Position numbers and translations under genes: made by a program. Shown here in pieces: positions 1 to 7,963 of a stretch of 10,962 nt of DNA. Positions within the stretch are counted from its first letter, which is position 1; the number at the start of each line of letters is the position of its first letter. The notes beneath the pieces were generated by a model that ran no database searches, had not been told where the DNA came from, and saw only the letters and a list, made by a program, of their open reading frames with translations. The stretch lies in the NCBI GenBank assembly GCA_963581435.1, contig CAUZOL010000232.1, forward strand, positions 1 through 10,962. The letters are read 5' to 3'. Origin of the DNA: JABISG01 sp963581435 (lineage in GTDB: Bacteria > Planctomycetota > Planctomycetia > Planctomycetales > Planctomycetaceae).

Positions 1-216
1 TGTTGAATAACGAGTCCACACTGAAGGTAGGCATCAAGAACAAACGACTCACCGCCGGATGGGACGAGACTTATCTCAATAAAGTCCTATGCGCACCATG
101 ACTTTTGGTGCAATCGCCCTGCGCTGCATGGTTTCGGGAAGAACCCGCCGGGCGTAGCGCATCATCGTGGATTTTCTTGTCGGGTCAGCGGTCGCCACAG
201 TCATGAGAGAGCCGAA
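1..216. other. Upstream intergenic region, possible 3' tail of a truncated gene
   Basis: No recognisable gene lies here. On the plus strand one frame is open from the window edge (base 3) to a TGA at 99-101, giving about 32 residues ending in VLCAP. It could be the tail of a gene cut by the window, but I recognise no family in it. On the minus strand a 42-codon frame runs from an ATG at 204 to about 76. It has many Arg and Met residues and no family resemblance I can name. The last bases before 217 carry the ribosome binding site of the porin gene. I see no convincing promoter or terminator hairpin. Confidence 0.3.
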
Positions 217-1818
217 ATGCAGGTAGAGTTCCAAAGAGCCATCCAGCTGGCAACGTGCTCGATTGTCCTATCCTTTGGGGCAGCCATCGGATTCGCGCAA
301 CACAGCGAATCGCCGTTCGTCGAGCTTCCGCCGATCTCGTTGTCGAGTCCATTACCGATCACAAATCGTCGCATCGATGACCGCAGACACTACGTGATGC
401 CCGTTGGTCACTCGTCGTACGAAGAATCTCAGAACTGGGAGTTGTCAACAGTCTCGCCTTCCGGCGGAACGTCGACCGTAAGCATGCTGCTCGACGAAGA
501 GGAAACCGACAACCCATCGAATCAATCCTACGAAGAGCGGCTGCATGCCCTCGAACAAGCGTGGGGGGACCAGAAGGCCGCGGCAGCAAAAAAGAAAGGC
601 CCCACGTCCGGCAAGCCCACCTTGAAAATCAACGGGCGAATCCATGCCGACCACTGGTCGTTCGCCGACGACAGTCAGGGGGTTCATTTCTTCGAAAACC
701 CACTGACTGGCGTCGATCCGGAAGACCGCTTCTTCTTTCGCAGAATTCGCTTGAAATTTGAAGGCGAAGTTCTCGACAACATGATCTACCGCATGCAGCT
801 CGACTTCAACTCGCCCGACAGCGGCGAGATGAAGGACATGTATATCGGCTGGGACGATCTGCCAATATTGGGACTATTGCTCGTCGGCAATCAGAAACGC
901 CCACTCGGCCTCGACCACTTAAACAGCAGCCGCTTTAACATCTTCATGGAACGGCCGCTGGTGGTCGAAGCCTTCAACGAAGACGCACGCCGCTTCGGCA
1001 TCGCGGCGTACAATTTCAGCGACGACGAGCGTTACAATTGGCGGTACGGTGTCTATGCGTTGGAAAACATGGTGGACGACGGAGAAATCATCGGCGATTC
1101 GCGGCAGTGGAGCGTGAACGCTCGACTGGCAAGCAGTCCGTGGTACGACGAGTATTGCGGCGGTCGCAACTATTTCCACTGGGCCATTGCCGGCATGGCA
1201 GCCCGGCCCGACGGAGATGTGGATCGCAACGACACCAACTTCAACGAAGGCCGCTTCCGCACGCGGGGCGAACTCCGATCGAGGCGGCGCTGGATCGACA
1301 CCGGTCGCATTGCCGGCGCTCAGTGGTACGAAACTCTCGCATTCGAATCGATTCTCAACGTGGGACCGCTGCAGGTCGTCGGCGAGTACCAGTCGAACTG
1401 GATGCAGCGGGACAATACCACCGCAGGCACCGGACCCGATTTGCATTTTCACGGCGGGTACATTTATGCCGCCTACATGCTGACTGGCGAACACGTTCCG
1501 TACAAACGCAAGTCGGGAACAATCGACCGCGTCACACCCTTCCAAAACTTCGTCCTGGTCGATTGCGGCGATGGCATTGCCTCGGGCTGGGGAGCCTGGC
1601 AGGTCGCGCTGCGGTATTCCTATCTCGACCTGACCGACAACGACGTGCAAGGTGGCATCGAAGAGAATGTCACGCTGGGCCTCGTCTGGTATTTGAATGC
1701 GAATTCGTCGCTGCAGTTTAACGCCGTCTGGGGTGACATTCGAGATCACAGACCGGTCGGCGGATTCACCGGCGGCGACTTCACAGCCCTGGGAACACGG
1801 CTGCGGATCAACTTCTGA
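217..1818 (+). CDS. Outer-membrane porin, phosphate-selective OprO/OprP-like
   Basis: Predicted outer-membrane beta-barrel channel of the porin O/P type, a family best known for uptake of phosphate, polyphosphate and other anions. Residues 1-27 form a Sec signal peptide with a likely cut after GFA. Residues 28-100 are a Ser/Pro-rich linker, about 103-125 is a short charged helix that could form a coiled coil, and about 133-533 is the barrel, with alternating aromatic and polar strands. The stretch VGNQKRPLGLDHL near 223-235, followed by FMERP at 243-247, fits the conserved G-x-x-K-x-P-x-G-L-(n)-x-E-R pattern of this family. The protein ends in Phe (RINF), as barrel proteins recognised by the Bam machinery usually do. 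The ATG is preceded by GAGAGAG at 205-211, five bases away, which supports this start. The gene stands alone and converges on the Rhs fragment, its last 11 bases overlapping the end of that frame. Substrate specificity cannot be read from the sequence; phosphate is only the family name. Confidence 0.82.
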   Translation: MQVEFQRAIQLATCSIVLSFGAAIGFAQHSESPFVELPPISLSSPLPITNRRIDDRRHYVMPVGHSSYEESQNWELSTVSPSGGTSTVSMLLDEEETDNPSNQSYEERLHALEQAWGDQKAAAAKKKGPTSGKPTLKINGRIHADHWSFADDSQGVHFFENPLTGVDPEDRFFFRRIRLKFEGEVLDNMIYRMQLDFNSPDSGEMKDMYIGWDDLPILGLLLVGNQKRPLGLDHLNSSRFNIFMERPLVVEAFNEDARRFGIAAYNFSDDERYNWRYGVYALENMVDDGEIIGDSRQWSVNARLASSPWYDEYCGGRNYFHWAIAGMAARPDGDVDRNDTNFNEGRFRTRGELRSRRRWIDTGRIAGAQWYETLAFESILNVGPLQVVGEYQSNWMQRDNTTAGTGPDLHFHGGYIYAAYMLTGEHVPYKRKSGTIDRVTPFQNFVLVDCGDGIASGWGAWQVALRYSYLDLTDNDVQGGIEENVTLGLVWYLNANSSLQFNAVWGDIRDHRPVGGFTGGDFTALGTRLRINF

Positions 1819-2128
1819 GCTGCCCGCGACGTCGCTGAAGGGCGCGGGTGCCGACGGCGAGTTTTTTCGTCATCGGGCGGCCGGCGGTGTCGTAGCTGTA
1901 CGATGTGCTTTCGTCATCGGGATTGACTAGATGATCGATTTCGGCGTTGGCGTTGTAGTTGCACGTGGTGACGGCGGCGGCGGGGTTGGTCATCTGGGCG
2001 CGGAGGCGGATTGCGTCGTAGGTAGAGGTAATCGTTTTGTCGGCCGTGTTGATCACGGTTTGTTTCCGCGCGAGCGCATCGAACGTGGTGGTTTCGTCCA
2101 ACTTGGATCGGCCGCCTTGTTGAATCAA
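1808..2128 (-). pseudogene. Rhs/YD-repeat protein fragment (relic)
   Basis: A 106-residue frame made almost wholly of degenerate YD repeats, the units that build the beta-strand shell of Rhs and teneurin-like toxin-delivery proteins. The units start at TFDALARK, TYDAIRLR, NYNANAEI and SYDTAGRP. Full Rhs proteins are usually more than 1000 residues long. This piece has no signal peptide, no Rhs core with its conserved end, no toxin domain and no promoter of its own. The only start is a TTG at 2128-2126 that overlaps the TGA of the DUF1552 gene (TTGA). The same frame is open back to 2170, inside the DUF1552 gene, so the TTG need not be real. The last eight residues, Arg-rich, look like read-through of non-Rhs DNA before a TGA that lies inside the end of the porin gene. 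I read it as the remnant of a larger gene left by a deletion or rearrangement. Translational coupling to DUF1552 is possible but less likely. Confidence 0.7.
1835..2086 (-). repeat. Four degenerate 63-bp (21-residue) YD repeats
   Basis: Residues 15-35, 36-56, 57-77 and 78-98 of the Rhs fragment align without gaps at an exact 21-residue period. Each unit begins (T/N/S)-(F/Y)-(D/N)-(A/T). Units 1 to 3 end in Thr/Ser-rich strands (TITS, VTTC, STSY). The third unit has lost the Asp (NYNA) and the fourth matches only over its first part. At DNA level the copies have diverged, so the repeat is visible in protein rather than in nucleotides. Confidence 0.7.
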
Positions 2129-3462
2129 ATCTCCGCCAGCCGCTGGTCTGAATCGCCAAAGCGGTCGAGGTTAATGTCCAGCTTGTCCATCATCGACAAA
2201 TACAGGCTGCACATTTTGCGGTTCGGTTTGCCGAGGTAATCGAGGATGCGGCCCGTTTTGATTTTGCCGCCGCCGCGACCGAGCATCACCACCGGCAACT
2301 GATCGTTGTTGTGGCCGCCGGTCATCATGCTGGAGAGGAAGAGGATCATCGAATTGTCGAGCAGCGTGCGTTCGCCTTCCTGAACCGCATCCATCTTTTT
2401 AGCGATGTAAGCGAGTTGCTCGGTGAAGAATCGATTGACCTTCAGCCAGTCGCCATTGTTGGTGTGCGACAGCAAGTGGTGGATCATGTAGTCGATCCCC
2501 TGCGTCGCCGAGCGATCGGACGTGAGGTTGGGAAACCGCAGCGACGAATGGTCGTTGTTCAGTTTCAGTGTGCAGACTCGCGTCGTATCGGTGCGGAAGG
2601 CGAGCACCAGAATGTCGCACATCAAACGCATGTGCTCATCGATGTCCTGCGGGATGCCGTCAGCGGGGCGTGCGATATCGGGCTTTTCGAGCGTCGGCCG
2701 CCAACCCTGTAAACGTCGCGCTTTACCGGCGTTTTCAATTCGTCTTTCGACTTCACGAACCGATTCGAGATATTCCTCCAGACGCTGTTTGTCGGATTGA
2801 CTGATCTTGTTCCGCAGGCCACCGGCCTCAGCGAGGACGGAATCCAGCACACTGGAATCGGCCCGACCGACTTCATTGCGGAACAAACGGTCGAAGGCCA
2901 GCGCCGGATACAGCTCCAACGGTGTCGGCGTGCTTGCTGAACTCCAGGAGATGTGCGAGCTGTAGATCATCGAGTAGTTTTTGTGCAACGCAGCGATCGA
3001 GTGTTCGCAGCCAAGCACGAGGCTATCGACTTTCGTCTGATTGGCGTACCGCCGGGCGACCACCTGATCCATGCTGATGCCGGAGCGGATCTCGCCACCG
3101 TTCGCCAGATGCGCACCGGTCAACAGGTTGCCGGTTTGGCAACTGTGAATTCCGCCTATGCGGGCTTCGGCGTTATACAGTCCTCGCAGGAACAACATTT
3201 TCTCGCGGAAAGGCATCAGGGATTCGAGCACTTTGCCCAACTCCATGTTCTTGCCTTCTCCCTTGGCCCACCATTCGCCGCTGTGAAACCCGTTCCCCGT
3301 GAACAGGCACGCCAGCCGCACGGGGGGTTCGGATGAATCCTTCTTAGAAGTTTCATCACCCCAGACCGAAACGGATTCCAACCAGGGCAATGCCATTGTG
3401 ACGCCCATTCCGCGCAGAAACATTCGCCGCGAGACGGATTGGGTTGAGGAATTCGTTGCCAT
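2125..3462 (-). CDS. DUF1552 (HXXSHH) family protein, Tat-exported
   Basis: Member of the DUF1552 family, common in Planctomycetota and Verrucomicrobiota and without an assigned reaction. The N-terminus carries a textbook twin-arginine motif, SRRMFLR at 11-17, then a hydrophobic stretch, so it is probably exported folded, perhaps with a bound metal. Family landmarks include the opening LACLFTGNGFHSGEWW (about 50-65), SSHISWSS (168-175), a charged helix at about 215-248, and the C-terminal part with GGHNNDQLPVVMLG (382-395) and FGDSDQRL. The signature that names the family appears as HLLSHT at 329-334, with Thr replacing the last His. At 445 residues the length is normal. GGGAG at 3474-3470 lies seven bases before the ATG and supports the start. 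The gene starts 22 bases after the DUF1592-type gene and is almost certainly cotranscribed with it. This pairing recurs in planctomycete genomes, which suggests the two proteins act together outside the cytoplasm. Confidence 0.9.
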   Translation of the reverse strand: MATNSSTQSVSRRMFLRGMGVTMALPWLESVSVWGDETSKKDSSEPPVRLACLFTGNGFHSGEWWAKGEGKNMELGKVLESLMPFREKMLFLRGLYNAEARIGGIHSCQTGNLLTGAHLANGGEIRSGISMDQVVARRYANQTKVDSLVLGCEHSIAALHKNYSMIYSSHISWSSASTPTPLELYPALAFDRLFRNEVGRADSSVLDSVLAEAGGLRNKISQSDKQRLEEYLESVREVERRIENAGKARRLQGWRPTLEKPDIARPADGIPQDIDEHMRLMCDILVLAFRTDTTRVCTLKLNNDHSSLRFPNLTSDRSATQGIDYMIHHLLSHTNNGDWLKVNRFFTEQLAYIAKKMDAVQEGERTLLDNSMILFLSSMMTGGHNNDQLPVVMLGRGGGKIKTGRILDYLGKPNRKMCSLYLSMMDKLDINLDRFGDSDQRLAEI

Positions 3463-3484
3463 TGTGATTCTCCCTGCCAGATTG

Positions 3485-6400
3485 TTATTGGTTCTCGGCG
3501 AATCCGCTGCCGCGAATCATGCGAAACTGTTTGCTCAGAACGATTGACAACACCGACTTCGAAAGACGCCCGCCGTTGTTATCTCTTTCTGCCATCATTT
3601 GGTCAATCAGAAGTTGATCCGAAAGCGTGACCGAACGCCCTAATGAATAACCCAACAGTCTTCGATAAAACAGCCGCAAGAAGGTCTCTTTTTTCTTCGT
3701 CAACAAATAGTGACGCAGCCCCTGAATTCCATCGAACTCCGTCCCGTCGCGAAGAATGACTTGGGAATCGACCGGCAACCCGCCCAGGTCTTTTTCTCGA
3801 AGCCGGCCGATGGGATCGTATTTCTCTAACGCAAAACCGAACGGATCGATTCGCTTGTGACAGATTGCACATTCGGGCACATTGACGTGCCGTTCGACCA
3901 CCTGCCGCATGGTGAGGCCGCCGTTGCCGGTTTCCTTTTCGGGTAACTGGGGCACGTTCGGCGGCGGACGCGGTAACTTTTCACCAAGTAAAGTTTCCAC
4001 CACCCAATTACCCCGTAACACCGGGCTGGTTCGCGATGCGCCGGCTTGTTTTGACTGGACACTGGCCAGTCCCAGAATTCCGCCGCGGCCATATTTTCTT
4101 ACACCTTCGACGCGCCGCCACTGTTCTCCGCTCACACCGGGAATCCCATAATGCTCGGCCAGCGTTTGATTGAGGAAGGTGTAATCGGCGTCGAGGATTT
4201 GCGTGATGGATCGGTCGCTTTGAAACAGATCCTGAAAGAACAGAATCGATTCTTCATAAATGGCCTTGCGAAGATTCTCGTCGAACGTGGGGAAAAGCTT
4301 CTCGTTCTTTTCCTTCATCTCATCGAACCCGCGGACGTGAATCCATTGCGTGCCGAACTCGATGGCCAACGCGCGAACGCGCTCATCCTTCAACATTCGC
4401 TTGGTCTGTGTGGCCAAAATGTCTGGCTGATGCAATCGTCCGGCGGCGGCGAGTTGACGAAGTTCGTCATCGGGCGAAGAGGCCCAGAGGAAGTAACTCA
4501 GCCGACTGGCCAGCTCCCAGTCGTCAATTGAACGAGCTTGCTTGCCTGGCGGCGACTGCTCCAAGTGGAGCAGAAACGAAGGTGAAATCAACACGCGAGA
4601 GAGAACACTGCGAAACGCCTCTTCATGCGAAAGCCCTTTTTCTTGCAGCGATTGATAAAGCGCCATCAATCCGTTTTGCTCTTCGGTTAGCAGAGGTCGG
4701 CGGTAGGCACGCGCGGCGAAATCGAGCAACTGCTCCATTTGCTGCGGAGCAGCGGCTTCAAAATCGGCCTCGAATTGATCGGCACGCTTCTTGAACACAC
4801 TACGTTGACCCTCAAAATAATCGAGCAACTGTTTCGGCTGATCCTGCGTCACAAAACCGATGAACAACGGCAGATATTCATTTTCAACTGCCGGATAATG
4901 CGTAAGGAATCGATGTTCCTGCCAAAGCCGGTCGATTTGGGTGGTTTGTTTCTCGTCGAGGAACAATCGAATCAACGGTTCGTCTTCGCGGTGGAATGTC
5001 TTCAGGCAAACTACTTCGTCGAGTGGAATCACGTGCGGGTAACAGACGTTCGGCGGGAAGAGTTGTCGGAACTCGGCGTAGCCTTTGAGCAGTTGTTTGT
5101 GGCCCGGACCGTTGGGCAGCGCGACAATAGGTGTTTTCGCATCCCACGCCGTGTTCGACTTGGGCGACGTCGTTAAAACCTGAAACTGCGCGACCCGTTG
5201 TTTTGAACCGGAGTCGAGCTTTCCATCGACGACAAATTGCCGGTCGCGAAACAATTCGGCCGGTAATCGCACTTCGATCACCTTGCCAATCGGCACAACT
5301 AAACTGTCTTTGTCAGCAGGTTGTCCCAGCGGGTGTTTGCCGAATTGTTTCGATTCGAGTCCGAAACGGGGCCGTTTGGGAGCTTTCCCCAGTCGAGTCA
5401 GATCGAGTCCGTTTCGCAAAACGCCGTCCGGCGACACGAGGCTGTCATACAGCGCGCGATCCGGGTGATTCGCATCGGCGGGGCGGTCCCCCGTAAGCAA
5501 AGCCTGCATCTGTTTCGTCAGTTTGGCTGCATCAGCGCGCCGTTCTGGGTTCGAGGCGGCTTCTTGCCAACGGGCCAACAACGAATTGGTATCGATCGAA
5601 GAACCCGAGTTCGTCGGTCGCGCTTTGGCCGGTCCTTTGACGAAACTCCAAATCGCCTTGTTGCCAAGGCTGTCGGCATGAGGGTTGCCGGCGAGAACGT
5701 TGTTGGCGACATCGGCCGCCAAGTCCCAAACACGGCCCTTCTCCTTACCAACTTCCGTGATCGTCAACGAGATTTCGGTGAGATCGCAAACGTGACTTCC
5801 ATCGCGGGCATCGATTGCCAGGAAGATGAGATCGCCCGCTGCCACGTTCAGTGTTTGTGGCGTGACGGTCGTTCCCTTGCCGAGATCAACCGCACCTTCG
5901 GCGAGGATTGCCGCACGGGCGGGTGATTGTTTCTCGATCCACCAGGCAACGCCGTTGCCACAGTTCGGATGAGCGTGCATGATTTTGGCGGTGACGCGAA
6001 CTCGCCCTTTGAACGGGCTTTTCCAAACGGCCGCCACAAACTCGGTAGGAGTTGGATGCACGGTGACCGCGTGCGGCGCAACGCGGCCGGGGACGTTTTC
6101 CGTCTTGTCGGACGAGTTTGAAATGAGTATCGGCAGCTCCCCGCCCTTCGGTTTCCAACCGTTAATCGCCGGCCGCTGTGCATTTGTTGGCGATTGTTCG
6201 TCGAGCAATTGTACGACAACCGCAGGGACAACTCGCCCCGGTTCCTGCGTCGGCGTTCCACTCTTCGAAAATGGCTTCACCGCCAACACCGCCATCCATC
6301 GTTTCAGCCACACCTCGTCGAGACGGTGTTTCGCAGCCAAGACCTTCACCGACAGCTTGGGGTTGTTGGCCGATTCAACAGCAGCCGCAAGATACGCTTC

Positions 6401-7699
6401 GGTGTGAGCAAACAATACGGAGTAATCGATTTCAAACTGCGGACCAAACTCTGGATAGTCGCGCAATGCCAACGGCGGCAGATTCGGTCCTTCGAAACGA
6501 GGGCGATGCCAAACCACGTGGCCGTCACCGGCGGCAGCCCCCAATTCGCGGGCCATCAGATACAACACCACTTCACTTTGACCGGGTGCCGGTTTGAAAT
6601 TCAATTTGATCGATTGCGTTTCGCTGACGGTGGGATCAACGGGAACTTCTCGAACCGTATTCCCATACCGATAGCTGCCGATGGGAACGGTGTTCCACAG
6701 CGGATCGCGCCACGCGGAAACGTCCGCGACAATCGCGCCGACATCACTTTCCGTCGCCTTCGCGAAACGGGCGCGAATTTGATCCAGCGGATACGATGCA
6801 TCCTTTCCGGTTAATGCCTGCCAGAGAGCTTTTAAGTATTTAGGGCTCAGCTTCTCGGTTGCCGCAATGGAATCCAGCTTCACTTTGTCGGCCAACAACT
6901 CTTCCCGATGACGCACCAAAGCCACAATGTAGGGTTGCAGCGGCAGACTTCCATCGCGGGTGAACTGCCAGTAGAACTTTCGTAGTTCCGCCAGACTTTC
7001 GTCGGTCCAGTCTCGTCGCGTCTTCGTCGGTGAAAAGCGAAACCCATTGGGCAGCTGCTGCGCGTGGGATGCGATGTCCTTGCTGGCATTCACATACTTC
7101 GCCATCAACGCCGGCGACATGGAGAGTGCCTCGGCGGCGTTGGTAAACCCTTCACCGGCCGCACCGTCGGCGGGAAAATCTCGCGTCGGTTGCAGATCGA
7201 CACCGGTCAAGTCACGAATCGTATTGTTGTACTCGGTATTGCTGAGCCGGCGTAGCGGAACCCGTCCCGGATCGCCGGCCCGAGCGCGGGCTTCGTCATC
7301 GAGTAGCCGCCGCGTCCAGTCGATCAACATCTTCCGCTGGGCAGCCGTCGGTTGGGGATTGTCCTTCGGCGGCATCTCGCGAGTTTCCAACTGCTGGATC
7401 ATCGCCTGCCACGGCTTCAGGTCTTTCCGTATCTCTTTGAGCGATGTGAACCGTTCCAGATCAAGCTCGCCTTCCTGCTCTTTCTCCGAATGGCATTCCA
7501 GACAAAACTTCGCAAACAACGGCCGGACCTTGGCGGTGAACATCGCCGCGTGATCGGCCTTAGTCTGGACGACGACCGGCGGTTCATCCGCAAGCGGCTC
7601 GCGATGCGCGGCAAGGCAGAGCAGGACGATGCACATCAGACCGAACGCCACACGCCGCGATTTCGGCGAGACAATTACACTTGCAAACTTAGTTTTCAT
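3485..7699 (-). CDS. DUF1592-type multidomain protein with two cytochrome c CXXCH motifs
   Basis: Exported protein of 1404 residues from the chosen start; its reaction is unknown. Order: signal sequence (about 1-38, basic KSRR then a hydrophobic core around 17-31); planctomycete-type cytochrome c domain with CLECH at 66-70 and a distal MPP at 109-111; DUF1587 (about 147-210, LRRLSNTEYNNTIRDLTG); a region of about 780 residues with no family I can name; DUF1595 (about 991-1050, RAYRRPLL); DUF1592 (about 1057-1186, LASRLSYFLWASSPDDEL); DUF1588 (about 1202-1300, ending in CAICHKRIDPFGFALE, CXXCH at 1277-1281); DUF1585 (about 1308-1398). The two CXXCH motifs imply covalently bound haem, so a periplasmic redox role is likely but inferred. 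The frame also has an ATG at 7759, adding 20 residues. I prefer 7699 because the predicted transcript starts at about 7759 and because the signal peptide then begins MKTK. First gene of a unit with DUF1552. Confidence 0.88.
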   Translation of the reverse strand: MKTKFASVIVSPKSRRVAFGLMCIVLLCLAAHREPLADEPPVVVQTKADHAAMFTAKVRPLFAKFCLECHSEKEQEGELDLERFTSLKEIRKDLKPWQAMIQQLETREMPPKDNPQPTAAQRKMLIDWTRRLLDDEARARAGDPGRVPLRRLSNTEYNNTIRDLTGVDLQPTRDFPADGAAGEGFTNAAEALSMSPALMAKYVNASKDIASHAQQLPNGFRFSPTKTRRDWTDESLAELRKFYWQFTRDGSLPLQPYIVALVRHREELLADKVKLDSIAATEKLSPKYLKALWQALTGKDASYPLDQIRARFAKATESDVGAIVADVSAWRDPLWNTVPIGSYRYGNTVREVPVDPTVSETQSIKLNFKPAPGQSEVVLYLMARELGAAAGDGHVVWHRPRFEGPNLPPLALRDYPEFGPQFEIDYSVLFAHTEAYLAAAVESANNPKLSVKVLAAKHRLDEVWLKRWMAVLAVKPFSKSGTPTQEPGRVVPAVVVQLLDEQSPTNAQRPAINGWKPKGGELPILISNSSDKTENVPGRVAPHAVTVHPTPTEFVAAVWKSPFKGRVRVTAKIMHAHPNCGNGVAWWIEKQSPARAAILAEGAVDLGKGTTVTPQTLNVAAGDLIFLAIDARDGSHVCDLTEISLTITEVGKEKGRVWDLAADVANNVLAGNPHADSLGNKAIWSFVKGPAKARPTNSGSSIDTNSLLARWQEAASNPERRADAAKLTKQMQALLTGDRPADANHPDRALYDSLVSPDGVLRNGLDLTRLGKAPKRPRFGLESKQFGKHPLGQPADKDSLVVPIGKVIEVRLPAELFRDRQFVVDGKLDSGSKQRVAQFQVLTTSPKSNTAWDAKTPIVALPNGPGHKQLLKGYAEFRQLFPPNVCYPHVIPLDEVVCLKTFHREDEPLIRLFLDEKQTTQIDRLWQEHRFLTHYPAVENEYLPLFIGFVTQDQPKQLLDYFEGQRSVFKKRADQFEADFEAAAPQQMEQLLDFAARAYRRPLLTEEQNGLMALYQSLQEKGLSHEEAFRSVLSRVLISPSFLLHLEQSPPGKQARSIDDWELASRLSYFLWASSPDDELRQLAAAGRLHQPDILATQTKRMLKDERVRALAIEFGTQWIHVRGFDEMKEKNEKLFPTFDENLRKAIYEESILFFQDLFQSDRSITQILDADYTFLNQTLAEHYGIPGVSGEQWRRVEGVRKYGRGGILGLASVQSKQAGASRTSPVLRGNWVVETLLGEKLPRPPPNVPQLPEKETGNGGLTMRQVVERHVNVPECAICHKRIDPFGFALEKYDPIGRLREKDLGGLPVDSQVILRDGTEFDGIQGLRHYLLTKKKETFLRLFYRRLLGYSLGRSVTLSDQLLIDQMMAERDNNGGRLSKSVLSIVLSKQFRMIRGSGFAENQ

Positions 7700-7765
7700 C
7701 CGATATCCATTGGGTAGAGAAGTCGCCGGCCCTGTTCCAGCCACGCTCAGCACGAGCATAACTCA

Positions 7766-7774
7766 AGTATAACA
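7766..7774 (-). promoter_or_regulatory. Candidate extended -10 promoter for the DUF1592-DUF1552 unit
   Basis: Read on the minus strand this is TGTTATACT, which is TG-N-TATACT: an extended -10 element with one mismatch to TATAAT. The -35 region 17 bases upstream (around 7789-7794) is poor, as is common with extended -10 promoters. Transcription would begin at about 7759, on the A of the upstream in-frame ATG. The message would then be either leaderless from that ATG or have a leader of about 60 bases before the ATG at 7699. Confidence 0.45.
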
Positions 7775-7852
7775 TTTCGCAACATGAAACGCATTGGAAC
7801 TCTCAGTGACGTCGCGTAGATGTTATTGCAAAGAGGGGGCAAGGGCAGGGAG

Positions 7853-7881
7853 TTGACATCCGTTACACGGCGGGATTTAAT
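7853..7881 (+). promoter_or_regulatory. Candidate sigma-70-type promoter for the sulfatase gene
   Basis: A perfect TTGACA at 7853-7858 is followed after exactly 17 bases by TTTAAT at 7876-7881, one mismatch from TATAAT. Transcription would begin near 7888, leaving a leader of about 75 bases before the sulfatase ATG. Of the promoter candidates in the window this is the closest to consensus. Confidence 0.6.
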
Positions 7882-7963
7882 CGGGTGACGGTGTTGCGAC
7901 GACCTTCAGGTAGCAACACCAGATGACTCCAACATCATTTCCAACTGCAAACGGGACAGACCA

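Noticed and set aside
76..204. A 42-codon minus-strand frame upstream of the porin gene
   Set aside because: It has no recognisable family and no ribosome binding site, and its length is easily reached by chance.
1038..1721. A 227-codon plus-strand frame inside the porin gene
   Set aside because: It is an out-of-frame shadow, very rich in Arg and His, with no family resemblance.
919..1749. A 276-codon open frame on the minus strand inside the porin gene
   Set aside because: It lies antisense to a well-supported porin. Its product has no recognisable motif, and long antisense frames are expected opposite GC-rich codons.
1823..1867. Possible terminator between the convergent genes: CCCGCG paired with CGCGGG over a 14-base loop, and a run of six T at 1862-1867
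   Set aside because: The T run starts 13 bases after the stem and the loop is long, so it lacks the form of an intrinsic terminator. The Ts also encode the Lys pair in the Rhs fragment.
1931..2239. A 102-codon plus-strand frame across the Rhs fragment and the end of DUF1552
   Set aside because: The minus strand encodes YD repeats and the DUF1552 end here, whereas the plus-strand product is Gly/Val-rich and unrecognisable.
5321..5926. A 201-codon plus-strand frame opposite the DUF1592-type gene
   Set aside because: The minus-strand gene is continuous here and carries recognisable flanking domains. The plus-strand product is Arg-rich without motifs.
7700..7759. The upstream ATG at 7759 as the start of the DUF1592-type gene
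   Set aside because: It is in frame and possible, but the predicted transcript starts on it. The 20 extra residues also precede a good signal peptide that begins with MKTK at 7699.
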